From Inia geoffrensis (lineage: Eukaryota; Chordata; Mammalia; Artiodactyla; Iniidae), in the NCBI GenBank assembly GCA_036417435.1, contig CM070901.1, forward strand, positions 70,108,501 through 70,172,500: 64,000 nt of DNA, given 5' to 3'. Both the position numbers and the translations under genes were made by a program. Each line of letters opens with the position of its first letter. Within the stretch, counting starts at the first letter, position 1. Shown here in pieces: positions 24,648 to 36,421 of this stretch. Under the pieces are notes generated by a model. That model did no database searches. It saw only the letters and a list, made by a program, of their open reading frames with translations, and was not told the DNA's origin.

Positions 24648-24690
24648 TGTCAGCCACATGGGTCAGGGTGGCTGCCCCATGTGGCTGACA
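24648..24690 (-). other. 15-bp perfect inverted repeat in L1 5' UTR
   Basis: TGTCAGCCACATGGG (24648-24662) and its exact complement (24676-24690) enclose a 13-base loop. In L1 sense the stem starts right at a pyrimidine-rich run ending CTCTGTCAG, which looks like a 3' splice site. This bears on the deletion seen in the L1 at 63.5 kb. Confidence 0.8.
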
Positions 24691-26309
24691 GAGGAAAAGA
24701 GAGGAAAAAAAAGAAAGGATGAAAAAAATTAAATTAAATTAAAAATTATTAAAATAAAAATTTAAAAATATTATTAAAAAATAAAATCAACCAAACCAAT
24801 AAACAAATCCAATGATAACAAGCGCTAAAAACTATACTAAAAATAACCCAACAAATGGAAAGACAGAACCGTAAGACAAATGGTAAAAGCAAAGCTATAC
24901 AGACAAAATCACGCAAAGAAGCATAAACATACGCACTCACAAAAAGAGAAAAAAATATATATATACATTAAAAACTATACAAGAGAGCAACCAAATTAAT
25001 AAACAAATCTACCAATGATAATAAGCTCTAAATACTAAACTAAGGTAAACATAAAACCAGAAACAAATTAGATGCAGAAAGCAAACCGCAAGTCTACAGT
25101 TGCTCCCATAGTCCACCACCTCAATTTTGGGATGATTTGTTTTCTATTCAGGTATTCCACAGATGCAGGGTACATCAAGGTGATTGTGGAGATCTAATCC
25201 ACTGCTCCTGAAGCTGCTGGGAGAAATTTCCCTTTCTCTTCTTTGTTCACACAGCTCCTGGGTTTCAGCTTTGGATTTGGCCCCATCTCTGTGTGTAGGT
25301 CACCTGAAGGCATCTGTTCCCCACCGAGACAGGACAGGGTTAAAGTAGCAGCTGATTAAGGGGCTCTGGCTCACTCAGGCCAGTGGAAGGGAGGGGTATG
25401 GATTGTGGAGTGAGCCTGTGGCAACAGAGGCCAGCATGACATTGCAACAGCCTGAGGCATGCCATGTTTTCTCCTGGGGAATTTGTCCCTGGATCATGGG
25501 ACCCTGGCAGTGGTGGCTGCACAGGCTCCCAGGAGGGGAGGTGTGGATAGTGACCTGTGTTTGCACACAGGCTTCTTGGTGGCAGCAGCAGGAGCCTTAG
25601 CATTTCATGCCTGCCTCTGGTGTCTGCACTGATAGCCACTCCTTGCACCTGTCTCTGGAGCTTGTTTACTTGGTGCTCTGAATCCTCTCTCTTCACACAT
25701 CTTAAAACAATGGTCTCTTGCCTCTTAGGCAGGTCCAGACTTTTTCCTGGACTCCCTCCTGGCTAGCTGTGGTGCACTAGGCCCCTTCAGGCTGTGTTCA
25801 TGCAGCCAACCCCAGTCCTCTCCCTGGGGTCTGAACTCCGGAGCCCTAGCCTCAGCTCCCAGCCCCCACCCACTCTGGTGGGTGAGCAGACAAGCCTCTC
25901 AGGCTGGTGAGTGCTGGTCGGCACCGATCCTCTGTGCAGGAATCTCTCCACTTTGCCTTCTGCACTCCTGTTGCTGTGCTCTCCTCTGTGGTTCTGAAGC
26001 TTACCCCCTGCCCACCCCCATCTCCACCAGTGAAGGGGCTTCCTATTGTGTGGAAACTTTTCCTCCTTCACAGCTCCCCCCCAGAGGTGCAGGTCCTGTC
26101 TCTATTCTTTTGTCTCTGTTTTTTCTTTTTCTTTTGCCCTACCCAGGGGTGTTTCTTGCCTTTTGGGAAGTCTGAGGTCTTCTGCCAGCATTCAGTAGGT
26201 GTTCCGTAGGAGTTGTTCCACATGTAGATGTATTTTTGATGTATTTGTGGGAAGGAAGGTGATCTCCATGTCTTACTCCTCCACCATCTTGAAGGTCATC
26301 CCCCAACCC

Positions 26310-26565
26310 TCCATGAAAATCTTGCCATGATTGGATAAGACCCCCAGATAAATATTCTAACCTTCGACCTGTTCACTTTTACATCTCTGAAAATGAATCA
26401 CCATTGGAACAAAAGATAAAAGAATTAAGTCAAAAACACAAGAATGGAACCAACATTTCTGGGAAAACCAGAATTTGATTATTCATAAGGAAAAAGAAGA
26501 ACTTATTCACTCAAGACTCAATGCCAAAGGCCTGTAACTGAGACCTGAATCAGGTCAAAAAACAG
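26310..26565 (+). pseudogene. COA8: COA8 (APOPT1) processed pseudogene, 3' part
   Basis: From 26311 one frame reads P-stop-K-S and then [17 protein letters not shown] (about 26322-26372), followed by [18 protein letters not shown]. These match the conserved core of COA8, which stabilises cytochrome c oxidase assembly in mitochondria. After about 26440 the frame shifts, but [16 protein letters not shown] and LRPESGQK can still be read to about 26565. An AGA-to-TGA stop at 26313-26315 and frameshifts make it non-functional. Codons that lie in different exons of the parent gene are joined without intron, so it is a retrocopy. Similarity stops at ESGQK, probably a parent exon boundary. Confidence 0.78.
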
Positions 26566-26569
26566 GTCC

Positions 26570-29095
26570 TTGTGCACTAGGCCCATGTGGCTCCATCTTG
26601 ACTGTGGATTCCAAGCTGGCTGCTGTTCAGGAAAGTGATATTAAAGCCAAGCACTGTGTGCCTGTTTTCTGTGTTTTTGAATTATACCAGTTTGAAAGAG
26701 AACAGAATAAAAATACTAATAAAATTTCACTTGAAAAGTTTGACTCCACTGATGGGAATTATTTGGAAGCTGGCTGCAGTGTTACCAAGGCCTCACCTGA
26801 CCAGTGGGCCATGGTTGTTGGAGGTCCCTAGGTCCAGGCCCTGAGGAAAAGCAGCTGTCCTGGGAGGTGTATGCACACAGACCTGGAAGTAGTTGAGGCT
26901 CCTCCATCAGACCCCAGGAGATGGCAGAAGCGTTTACAGGGAACTTTTCTCCATTTACCCCAGTGAGGTAGACAGTGTTTCCAAAGTTTTCTGGAACAGC
27001 TTGCTGTGTATCATGTCCCTCCGTTTCAATTCTTGTAAAATCAGCATTGTTTCAAATAGGATTATGTGGTTGTAAAATGATGAAGCTCTCTTTGTACTGT
27101 GTCCTGGAGCCATGGCGGGGGAGAAGGGAAACCTGCCTCAGCAGTGGGAAAGTGGCTTTCAGAACCAGGTCACAAGCCTGTCCTCTGAGGACAGACATCT
27201 GGCTTTTACAGAAAGCCACTTGGCCAAGAGTTTTTATTCCAAAATGAGGTGTGACAGTAGGGTCAAAAGGCTGGATTTCTTCTGTGGCTTATAAACTGTT
27301 GCCACCGAAGATGATTTCCAAGGAGAAATTCCAGAGGCCAGAGGAAGCACATCAACCGCATACCACCCCCCCCAGCCCCATCCCCACCCCAGGTTTTTAA
27401 GGGCTGTGCGGATGGACGAGGATGACTCTGAAGAGGAAAGCCAGACACCCAGTGCTGCTGAGTGCCGTGATTCCTGGTGAACACTTTGCAGTCCATCAGT
27501 TCCGTGGGCTGTTAACCCAGGTGTCCACAGAGGTCCTCAGGGAGTGGAGTACTGCACCAAACACCAGGGGACACAAGGCTTCACAGAAAGAACCCCATCT
27601 CACACATCATGCCACAGCTTCTGCTAAACACAACCTGTCACCAGCCCGTGTGACACTGTGTGCATCTGCAAAGAAACAACAGCAGAGTTAGGGGACTGGG
27701 CGGGGCCCTGGTTCCATGTGAGCGAGCCTGGAGGCATGAACTGTATTCTAGCTTTTAATTCCTTCCCCCATCCCATCAAACTCACTAACTGACTTTAAGG
27801 TCATTTAAAGGTCTTCTTACGGCAACTTCCAGTGTTATTGTTTCTAATTCCTTTCGCTTATCAATTCTTAGAGACTTTGAGGGTGACTTTCCATAGTAAC
27901 CAATTACAAACTGTTAAAGATATCTCTTGTTATGTGTTACCATCTCTGTGAAGGCAGATGGAGAGAATGGAAAGTGGGCATGTATTTGTCACCCGTGGGA
28001 CTAGTGAATGACTACGCAGATGCAGATGTGCCCTGAGTCACCCTCTGTTAAGATCCTGTTGTCCCAGAGCAGATAGCCTGGTGCGCTAGACAGCTTGTTT
28101 ATGGGATCATTGAGCAAATGGATCCTGCCCTTCAGCTGGTGGTGTGGTGACCCACTACCAGTACTTATCTTGTACAGGAACTTTTACCAGCTGTAGCTCT
28201 TCCTGCATGTCTCATAATTTACCTCCTTGGGGCTCCTAGGGGCAGATCTCTTAAGGTTTCAAGGAACAGAACCTTAGTCAAGTGAACTCTGGTCAAGGGT
28301 TAGGGGCAAGTAAGTGGTAGGAGCCAGAGATCTCCAGAAACAGACCACCTGGGTCCCTGCATTGGGCAAAGCCCTATAGCCAGGGACCGTTATATCCCTG
28401 GGCTACACCCACAGGGTGACAGGGTGACATAGTGCTGGGCAAACACTCAAGGTTCTTATCCCCACCTGAGCCCCTCAGGTCTGAGGCCAGGAGATGCTGT
28501 CATCACAGTTCCAAGGATGCTTTAAGAGTGACTTCAAGATGAGCCAAAAGCAAACATATGTTCTATGTTCAGACAAAAGAAAGCATAAGTTCTTAGGCTT
28601 TGTGTAAAATAAAAATTGTGAAAGGAAAGATTCCTTGGAAAATGGCCAGAACGAGCAGCACCCACAGTGGCAGCGTCCTGGGCTGGGAGGTGAGGAGGGA
28701 ATTGCATGTGTCTCATTGCCCCCAGCGATAGGAGGACAGCAGAGGATGGGGCACGATGCAAAGCACCCCCAAGTCCCAATGTTCAGAGTCCCTAGTTTTT
28801 CTCCTCCGACTGTTTGCATTTGACATAAATTACATGGTCATTAGACACTGAGGACTGGAGAAATGTTTTAGCAACTCAGGACTTAAGTATAGTTGAAATA
28901 CAGTATGTTGTCTCTTTGTAATAATTTAATTCAATGACAAAATGGTTACTTGACTCACGGTGTAAACCGTGTTGCTAGGTTCTTAAATGCTGAGTGAATT
29001 AACGAGAAATGACAGTGCTGTTTTCCTCTTTCTTGGATTCTTAAACATTCAAGATTAAATGATTGGGGTAAATGTTACTTTAGGTCACAAATAAA
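26570..29095. other. Unassigned, moderately GC-rich sequence after the COA8 retrocopy
   Basis: I cannot assign this stretch. It may hold alternative-exon or 3' UTR sequence of the COA8 retrocopy. A short piece at 26918-26955 (GGAGATGGCAGAAG..TTTACAGGGAACTTTT) weakly resembles the next COA8 coding segment, EMADFYKEF. A C-run lies at 27364-27374. Open frames of 60-114 codons on both strands show no family resemblance. Confidence 0.35.
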
Positions 29096-29103
29096 TGCAA
29101 ATA

Positions 29104-29315
29104 AATTTTTTATTGAAGTATAGTTGATTTACAAAATTGTGTTAGTTTCAAGTGTACAGCAAAGTGCTTCAGTTATACATACATGTATATATATAAATAT
29201 ATATACACATATATATATATTCCTTTTTGATTATTTTCCATTATAGTTTATTACAAGATATTGAATATAGCTCCCTGTGCTATATGGTAAATCTTTGTTG
29301 TTTATCAAATAAATT
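29104..29315 (-). mobile_element. L1 3' UTR fragment of an artiodactyl-type L1
   Basis: Reverse complement of an L1 3' end: TTTTATTGAAGTATAGTTGA, GTGTTAGTTTCAAGTGTACA, then an (AT)n-rich part and ATAGCTCCCTGTGCTATATG. The same sequence type recurs at 48.94, 62.42 and 62.78 kb. Confidence 0.75.
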
Positions 29316-29558
29316 TTAATTAAACCTATTTTGACCCTAAATTTGTATGCTCAGTTTAAAAAAAATTAGGTTGTTTTAAGATGATTCTCTGTCACGTCCA
29401 TATTTAAATAATGTATTTTTGTAGACTATTAAATAATTACAGAATAAAGGTTATCTCAGTGATGTATTTTATACTGCTTTTCCAAGAAAACATCTCTAAT
29501 AAAATTTAATGCTTCCGTTTTCTGAATTTAAAAGTAAAATAAAATTGAGTCTCTTTCC

Positions 29559-29584
29559 AAAAAAAATAAAATAAAATAAAATAT
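29559..29584 (+). repeat. (AAAAT)n simple repeat
   Basis: A short run of AAAAT units, beginning with a stretch of A. Confidence 0.8.
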
Positions 29585-29589
29585 TTGAC

Positions 29590-30715
29590 CAATTCATCAT
29601 GTTGGAAGACACTTTTGAACTTTATTTGTGGTTGGTTATTTTGTGTGATCATCTATAATGATGAACTGCAGGACTCCTTTTCTACCTGTTTATTGTATAG
29701 ATGATTACTGCTGGTAAACAATTATTCCTGTATTTGATTCAACATGTACTTTGTCTGTGATTACTTGGCTTATTATGCCCTCTGTTTAGTCCTATCTGCT
29801 TACACAAATAGCCATGCATACAAATGAAACTACAATTAACAGAAATTATTAATTATAGTTAATAATTTTCTTAACACAAAATGAAAGCAACTACCTCTCC
29901 TAAAGGAATTTCTCTTTTTTTCTTTAAATGTAGAATACGGATTCTGGGACACATACGATATTTTAGTGATAGGCAAAGGTGCTGTGACTAGTGTTTGGGG
30001 GACACTTTTAATAATGACAGGTATTGAGAATAATTTTTAGGTCTTTTAAGATGTTGAGTTCTAATTGAGTTTATGTAAATCCTTTACAACTAATATGATT
30101 TTATTTGCTGCTATGACTTAACTATCTAATTTGGCCAGTCAACTGCAACTGAAGGAAAAGCTGTTAAGAGATTTTTTATTAAATCCCAAGAGAAGTCAAA
30201 AAGCCTGAGCTGATGCTACTGTACATAAGAGGCTTTAGGAGATTAGACACAAGCAAAACATTTTCTGGAACTAGGTATCAAATGAGACATAGAACTGAAA
30301 AATAGGCCATATCTCATGCCCCTGTATGAAACATCCCTCCAAAAGGCACCTGAGCATTGTTTGGATGCTTTGGGAGAAACAGGTGAGAATATATCATCTT
30401 CTCACCTTGGGTACATGAGCAGCAGTGGAAGTTATAATGCTGCTCCAAGCAACCTTGTAAGCAGAAGATAGTTGGCAAGTGGAAACATGAACTGGAGAGA
30501 AAAATCAAGTCAGAAGCCAGTTGATAACTGATGCTGAAAATCTGGTTTGTGAGCATAGGTGGGACATACTTTTAGTAAGGCTAAGTTTGTACCCAATAAG
30601 CAAATAAGGGTCACTGTAATTTGTGTATAGATAAAATTGTGCCCGATTTTACAGTCATTTGATGGTGAGGCCAGCTATCACTTGTGTTTTAGAACTCATA
30701 TTCTTTTACCTAAGA
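29590..30715. other. Unassigned sequence
   Basis: No gene or named repeat is recognised. Confidence 0.4.
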
Positions 30716-30719
30716 AGTG

Positions 30720-30960
30720 CTATACTTTAACTCAGAACTCTCCAGTGACTTTCAATGCCTGTGCAATGGCCTATAAGGCTCCTTTATGGTGCAACTCAAA
30801 CTGAGTGGCCTCATCTCCTACTATGTTCCCCATCACTTACTCCAATCCAGTTATGCTGAAGTTCTTATAGATATTAGAACACATCCAGTATAATGCTACT
30901 TTATTTGTAGTTTCTTTGCTTGGAATGCTCTTCCCCCAGTTACTGCATTATGTGTTTCTT
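30720..30960 (+). repeat. L2 LINE 3' region fragment
   Basis: The order ..CCTATAAGGCTCCTTTATGG, GGCCTCATCTCCTACTATGT, CTCCAATCCAGTTATGCTGA and TTGCTTGGAATGCTCTTCCC is that of the ancient mammalian L2 element. Diverged, no coding capacity. Confidence 0.65.
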
Positions 30961-30964
30961 GTTC

Positions 30965-31580
30965 TTGTTTTAGGTCTGTTCTGGGGTTGTTTCTGAATTC
31001 CCAGGACAAAAAAAAAATCCCAAATTTTTAGACAAAATACTGACTGCTTACAGAAGAGGAGAATAACATTTGCTTCAAATATCTCTAGTGCAATGCTGTG
31101 GAGAGAGATTTCAGAATTTTTAGGTAATGACATAATCGTAAAATGTTTTATTTAGGCAAATTTTCATTCTCCAATGAGGGCAAAATTAATCCATATTTGA
31201 ACGTTCAGAAACTCAAAGAATGTGCGATTTAACACCTTTTATTAAACAAATTATCTGAGTAAAACCAAAAATTAACTTGCATAAAGAACTCAGGAAATGT
31301 TGCAAAACATTCTGGAATAAAATTATTTTAAAAATATATTGTTAACTCTAAATAATTGTTTAAAATGAGCTTGTAAAATTTAACACATTTGTTTAATATT
31401 TTAGGAAAAATATTAATAACAACCAAAGAATTAAATTCCATTTTACATCACTAAAACCTGGGAAGGGAGATGAAAAGAAAGGAAAGAAATAAGATTTATT
31501 TCAAATCATATTTTATTGATCGTAAGAGCACAAAATAAAATGGAATCAGTTAGAAAAATTGTTTAAATTATGATGTTTAT
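30965..31580. other. Unassigned AT-rich sequence
   Basis: No gene or named repeat is recognised. Confidence 0.4.
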
Positions 31581-31595
31581 AAAAAACTAGATTGA

Positions 31596-31958
31596 GGGCT
31601 TCCCTGGTGGCGCAGTGGTTGAGAATCTGCCTGCCAATTCAGGGGACACGGGTTCGAGCCCTGGTCTGGGAAGATCCCACATGCCACGGAGCAACTGGGC
31701 CCGTGAGCCACAACTACTGAGCCTGCGCGTCTGGAGCCTGTGCTCTGCAACAAGAGAGGCTGTGACAGTGAGAGGCCCATGCACCGCAATGAAGAGTGGC
31801 CCCCGCTCGCTGCAACTAGAGAAAAAGCCCTCGCACAGGAACGAAGACCCAACACAGCCAAAAATAAATAAATAAATAAACTGTGCATCTGTTCTAGGTC
31901 ATTAAAGATAAGCAAATAAATACATAAATAAAATCTTTAATGGAAATAAAATATTAAA
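31596..31958 (+). mobile_element. CHR-type SINE, long (complete) form
   Basis: Begins GGGCTTCCCTGGTGGCGCAG with B-box GGTTCGAGCCC. It continues past the point where short copies end (..GCACCGCAATGAAG) into ..CTCGCTGCAACTAGAGAAAA and GAAGACCCAACACAGCC, then an (AAAT)n tail. Flanking repeats AAAAAACTAGATTGA (31581-31595 and 31959-31973) are perfect. The stretch 31882-31950 between SINE body and right repeat is A-rich extended tail or extra sequence. Confidence 0.93.
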
Positions 31959-31973
31959 AAAAAACTAGATTGA

Positions 31974-33380
31974 AACAAGACAGAGTACATTTAGCTCATA
32001 TCTCTAAAACAATTAAAATGTTTAAAATCTGTGTTTAAAAAAGATGAATAAATCATCATACTGGAAAACAAGGAAGACATCCAACTACTGAAGAGAAATT
32101 TTAAACAAATCCTTCAAAAATAAAAGCATATGAAATGGCTTCAAAAACCACAGCCCAAAACATATACAGAAGGAAAATAACACTAGTATAAGAAGATGCT
32201 TGCAAATACTATAAACATAAATAAAAACATGCAAAATATTATGAAAATTAATCAGATAATTATTTATTACAACTTGTTTTACTGAGTTTCAGGCTGCGAT
32301 ACATTTTGTCATATGATAGTTTTCCAAGAACTTCTCTCTTAGCAGAGCAATATGTTTGCCTGGGGAGATATTCCAGCCTGAAAACAGGCACTGTACCTGC
32401 AGGGGAAGCAGATCAGGGACTAAGGCAACTAGACGCCCAACAGCACCTCCTTTGTTCTTGCTACAAACTGAAGAATCAATTGCATCATCTGCACAGAAAA
32501 GCAGAGGGAGGCAGGGGTGTATTTTCCTAGTTCTATGGAAAGTTCAGGCAGATTTATTTTCAACTTTATCTGAAAAATTTTAAAGTATAAGATCCTACAT
32601 CTTTTAGCTAAAGAGTAATGAAGGGAGTATTTGCCTTACCACAAAGTAAAACATACTAGAAAGTTTGTGTTAAAACAGGTTGAAAATGTACAGAAACTTG
32701 TTATAGGAAAGTGGATATTGGAGCTTAGGTACCAGAGAAAAGAAAAGAGACAAAGCAGGAGATGCTGATATGACCTGATGTGTGAGCCATACTGAAGAAC
32801 TGTCTAGTTTTTCAAGCAAGTGAAAGATTTTAAACACGAGAGTTTTGTGGTTAAAATGACCTTTAGGAAAATTTCCTAAATCCCAAGGAGATTCACTGGA
32901 GATTGTAACAGAGAGTGATGAGACCATGATGGCAGATGACCTTAGTGACCTAGACAAAGGTAGTAGCAGTGAGAATGGAGAGGTGTGGAAATAACAAAAG
33001 ATAGCTTGGAGGTCATCAGGAGTAATCAAAGAAGTATGACCAGGAGGAGACAGAGTGGGGCCATTCACGAAGGTAAACAGCACAAGCTTGGGAAGGATGG
33101 CATGGAGATGCACAGCTCAGATTGGGTCATGTTAGATTAAGGCTCCATTTAGAGGTATTCAAGTGTTTCCCAGCACATGGGTTGTTGCAAGGGGGTGTTG
33201 TGGATAACACAGAACCTGCCGAGCATATGGTACTGTAAAAAGACGTGTAGATGGCTATAAATCTGTCCGTCTTCTTCAAATTATATTTTTAAGTTAAATC
33301 TAATAAACAGTATTATCTGTGTCATAGAAAATGGTCAAGCCTCTTGAATTTGTTCATTTATTCATTCTCTCCTTCATTCA
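31974..33380. other. Unassigned sequence
   Basis: No gene or named repeat is recognised. Frames at 32306-32583 (+) and 32670-33113 (-) are open but show no family resemblance. Confidence 0.4.
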
Positions 33381-33745
33381 TTAAATAAATATTTACTGAG
33401 GGACTTCCCTGGCAGTCCAGTGGTTAGGACTTTGTCTTCCAGTGGAAGGGGTGCAGGTTCAATCCCTGGTTGGGGAGCTAGGATCCCACATCCCTCACAG
33501 CCAAAAAACCAAAACATAGAACAGAAGCAATATTGTAACAAATTCAATAAAGAGTTTAAGAAATTTTTTAATAAATAAATATTTATTGAGAACTTACCTA
33601 TATGCCAGGCATTTTACTAAGAGCTGAGAATATAATGGTAGAACAAGAGAAGAGTAAGAAAGAAGGGATATAGTCCTTGTCCTGGTAGAGCTTAGTGTGA
33701 ATACAGATGAATAGATATGCACAGCTGTCATAAACACTGAATTTA
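33355..33745. repeat. Ancient L2-like repeat split by the SINE
   Basis: TTCATTCATTAAATAAATAT before the SINE and TATTGAGAACTTACCTATATGCCAGGCATT after it, followed by ..GTCCTTGTCCTGGTAGAGCT, resemble the same L2-related pattern seen at 8066. Confidence 0.5.
33401..33571 (+). mobile_element. tRNA-derived SINE, Bov-tA/CHR-like, inserted in an older repeat
   Basis: Starts GGACTTCCCTGGCAGTCCAG, B-box GGTTCAATCCC, then GGGAGCTAGGATCCCACATC, and a distinct 3' part GAACAGAAGCAATATTGTAA..TTCAATAAAGAGTTTAAG. Flanking 19-bp repeats TAAATAAATATTTACTGAG (33382-33400) and TAAATAAATATTTATTGAG (33572-33590) differ at one base. It is a different subfamily from the eleven other tRNA-derived SINEs in the window. 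Confidence 0.88.
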
Positions 33746-33749
33746 GAAG

Positions 33750-35750
33750 TACACAGTGTTATGATGACTAATAATAAGAGGAATGGACAAAGTCAGGGAG
33801 ATCAAAAAAGTGTTCCCAGAAAGTGATGACAGACTTGTATTCTGAGGGAAGATTAGAAGTTAGCCTGGAAAAGAGACCACATTACATGCAAAGACCCAGT
33901 AAATAGAGGGAATAGAGCCCATATGAGAAACTAAAGAGGCCACAATTTATGTATTTCATAACACAATATTTCTCAAATATCATTAAAATCTACTTCTCTG
34001 TTTTAAGTATATCTTTTCTTGAAAAATGGACAAAAGATATTTCTCGACATGATTATGAACTGAACCCCATAGAATACACTAGTAAATGGTGTACCATGTT
34101 TACAATAAGGTAGTATATTCAGGAGGCTGATCATCTAATAACAATGCAGTCCACTCATAATAGTCTACAACATCTGCAAGTCTCAAACTCAGTAATGAAC
34201 ATGTCAGAGCTCATTGTTCTATCAATTCATTAAAGTGCCAGCTGCCTATGTGCTGGTCAACCAACACTCTCAGAATAACAGCCTTTTATGTAACATCTGG
34301 GTAACATAGGGACTTCCTCCCTACCCCCACCATATAGAGCAGACATGAGCTAAAACTTGAATAATTCACTTATGTTACACCCACCACCATTCAGAAGGCC
34401 TCCAATGCCTCTGTTGAAATTTTTTGCTTCTGTGAATGACACCAAGCCCTTAGTTAAGTGGGAATATTCAGAATTCATCCTAACACTATGCAGACTGAGG
34501 TGCTGCAGTAATTCTGGCTCCCTAATTTCTCTAGTATGAGGAAATTCCACAGTGGTGGAGTAAAGACATTGGCTAATCCTCTCCCCCAAAACAATGAAAA
34601 ATGAGAATATTTTCAAAAACAGCTATATCAAGACTCTGGAAATGGGTCAAACGTATATCACAAATTAATAAGTGAGCTAAGAACAGCTGTGGTTCTCAGC
34701 TGGGCTGCCCTCATCTTTTTCCTATGCCCAGTACCTTCAGTGAAGTTCTACTAGGGCAGGGAAGGCCATGAAAGTCAGAAACTTCCCTGTTGAAGGTGGC
34801 TAATGTGATTTAGAGAGAAGTAGGGAAGACAGCCAAACCCAAGGGCATCACTGAAAATAATTGCAAACTCAAAAGCAAACAAATGGAAAAGTTTAATTTC
34901 CCAGTTATCCTGAGGGTTTAACACTGGATGGAGCAACATACCTGCAGCACAACCAGAAAATTTTGAGGGAGAGTTTAGTGGGCATATGGATAATCTGCCA
35001 CACATCCCTGCCTGTCTGGAAGAATGCACACAGGAGCAAGGCTGCATGCATGCTCCTAAGAGACCAGAAACAACCAATCCCAGGTTGTTTCTGCAGGTCC
35101 CTGGATGAAGATGTGCCTTGTGCACATGCTGCAAGGAGAAATAAGAAAGTGGATGGGAAAGTAAAAGTCAGGGCTGACTTGAAACTTCCTGAACCTTGAA
35201 CACTCTCTCCAACTCAAACAAAGATCCACTGGCAAAGGATAGAAGCCTTATTAGCTCAAAGTGTTTGACCATGACCTTATTAAGCTATGTTTAAACAGCA
35301 GTGATCCCTAAGAAACCAGGCTTAAAAAGAAAAACAAGAATTACCAAAAAATTAACAGAGACACCTCTGGTTGAATGCTGTGGGAGAGTCAGACTGACAG
35401 ATTAGCCCAGCCAAGTGACTAAACAAACATACAATACAAAACAAGCAAAGAACAACAACAATAACATGGGGATATCAGAATCAACATGTCATCTATAATT
35501 TCCATTTTTCAACAACAAAAAAGAAGGTATAAAAGGAACGAGGGAAGTGTGACTATACACAGGGAGAAAGGAAGTCAATGCAAACTGTCTTTGATGTTGT
35601 TCAAGTGTTAGACATAACTGACATAATCAAAAAAATTCAAAGCTGGAAAGCAATGAACATTCAATATTTTCAAGGAATAAAGCACATGTTCAAGAATCAA
35701 AAATTAAAGTATGTCAATCATGATGCATCAAATAGAGAGTTATCGATGCA
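33750..35750. other. Unassigned sequence
   Basis: No gene, RNA gene or named repeat is recognised in this 2-kb stretch. Confidence 0.4.
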
Positions 35751-35756
35751 TAGAGA

Positions 35757-35766
35757 AAGATGGCGG
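35757..35766 (+). promoter_or_regulatory. YY1-type site at the L1 5' end
   Basis: AAGATGGCGG at the very start of the L1 fits the YY1 core (AANATGGCG). In human L1 a YY1 site at this place directs the transcription start. The two other L1 5' ends here carry AAGATGGTGG at the same place (26290-26281 on the minus strand, and near 63505). Confidence 0.6.
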
Positions 35767-36421
35767 AAGAGTAAGACGCGGAGATCACCTTCCTCCCCAC
35801 AGATACACCAGAAATACGTCTACACGTGGAACAACTCCTACAGAACACCTACTGAACGCTGGCAAAAGACCTCAGACCTCCTAAAAGGCAAGAAACTCCC
35901 CACGTACCTGGGTAGGGCAAAAGAAAACAAGAAAAAACAGGGACAAAAGAATAGGGACGGCACCTGAACCAGTGGGAGGGAGCTGTGAAGGAGGAAAAGT
36001 CTCCACACACTAGGAAGCCCCTTCACGGGCAGAGACTGCGGGAGGCGGAGGAGGGAGCTTCGGAACCGCAGAGGAGAGCACAGCAACAGGGGTGCGGAGG
36101 GGAAAGCGGAGAGATTCCCGCATAGAGGATCGGTGCCGACCGGCACTCACCAGCCCGAGAGGCTTGTCGGCCCACCTGCCGGGGCGGGCGGGGCTGCGAG
36201 CTAAGGCTCGGGTTTCGGTTTCAGACGGAGCGCAGGGAAAGGACTGGGGTTGGCGGCTTGAACATAGCCTGAAGCGGGTAGTGCACCACGGCTAGCCGGG
36301 AGGGAGTCCGGGGAAAAGGCTGCACCTGCCAAAGAGGCAAGAGACTTTTCCTTCCCGCTTTGTTTCCTGGTGCGCAAGGAGAGGGGTTTAAGAGCGCTGC
36401 TTTAACGAACTCCAGAGACCA

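Larger units (their letters stand above)
18609..26309 (-). mobile_element. Full-length L1 LINE, degenerate, inserted in COA8 pseudogene
   Basis: The reverse complement runs from a 5' end containing CAAGATGGTGGAGGAGTAAG (about 26274-26291, with a G-rich leader to 26309) through 5' UTR (about 24165-26309), ORF1 (22831-24164), ORF2 (about 19155-22772) and 3' UTR to poly(T) at 18609. Two CHR SINEs lie inside ORF1. Without them the element is about 7.3 kb. The 5' UTR has few CpGs compared with the plus-strand L1 at 35.75 kb, and both ORFs carry many stops and frameshifts, so this copy is the older of the two and is dead. Confidence 0.92.

Noticed and set aside
25340..26209. Several 60-118-codon frames on both strands
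   Set aside because: They fall in the 5' UTR of the minus-strand full-length L1.
31596..31680. tRNA-like sequence considered as a tRNA gene
   Set aside because: It is the diverged tRNA-derived head of a SINE; it does not keep a full cloverleaf and is followed by SINE body and tail.
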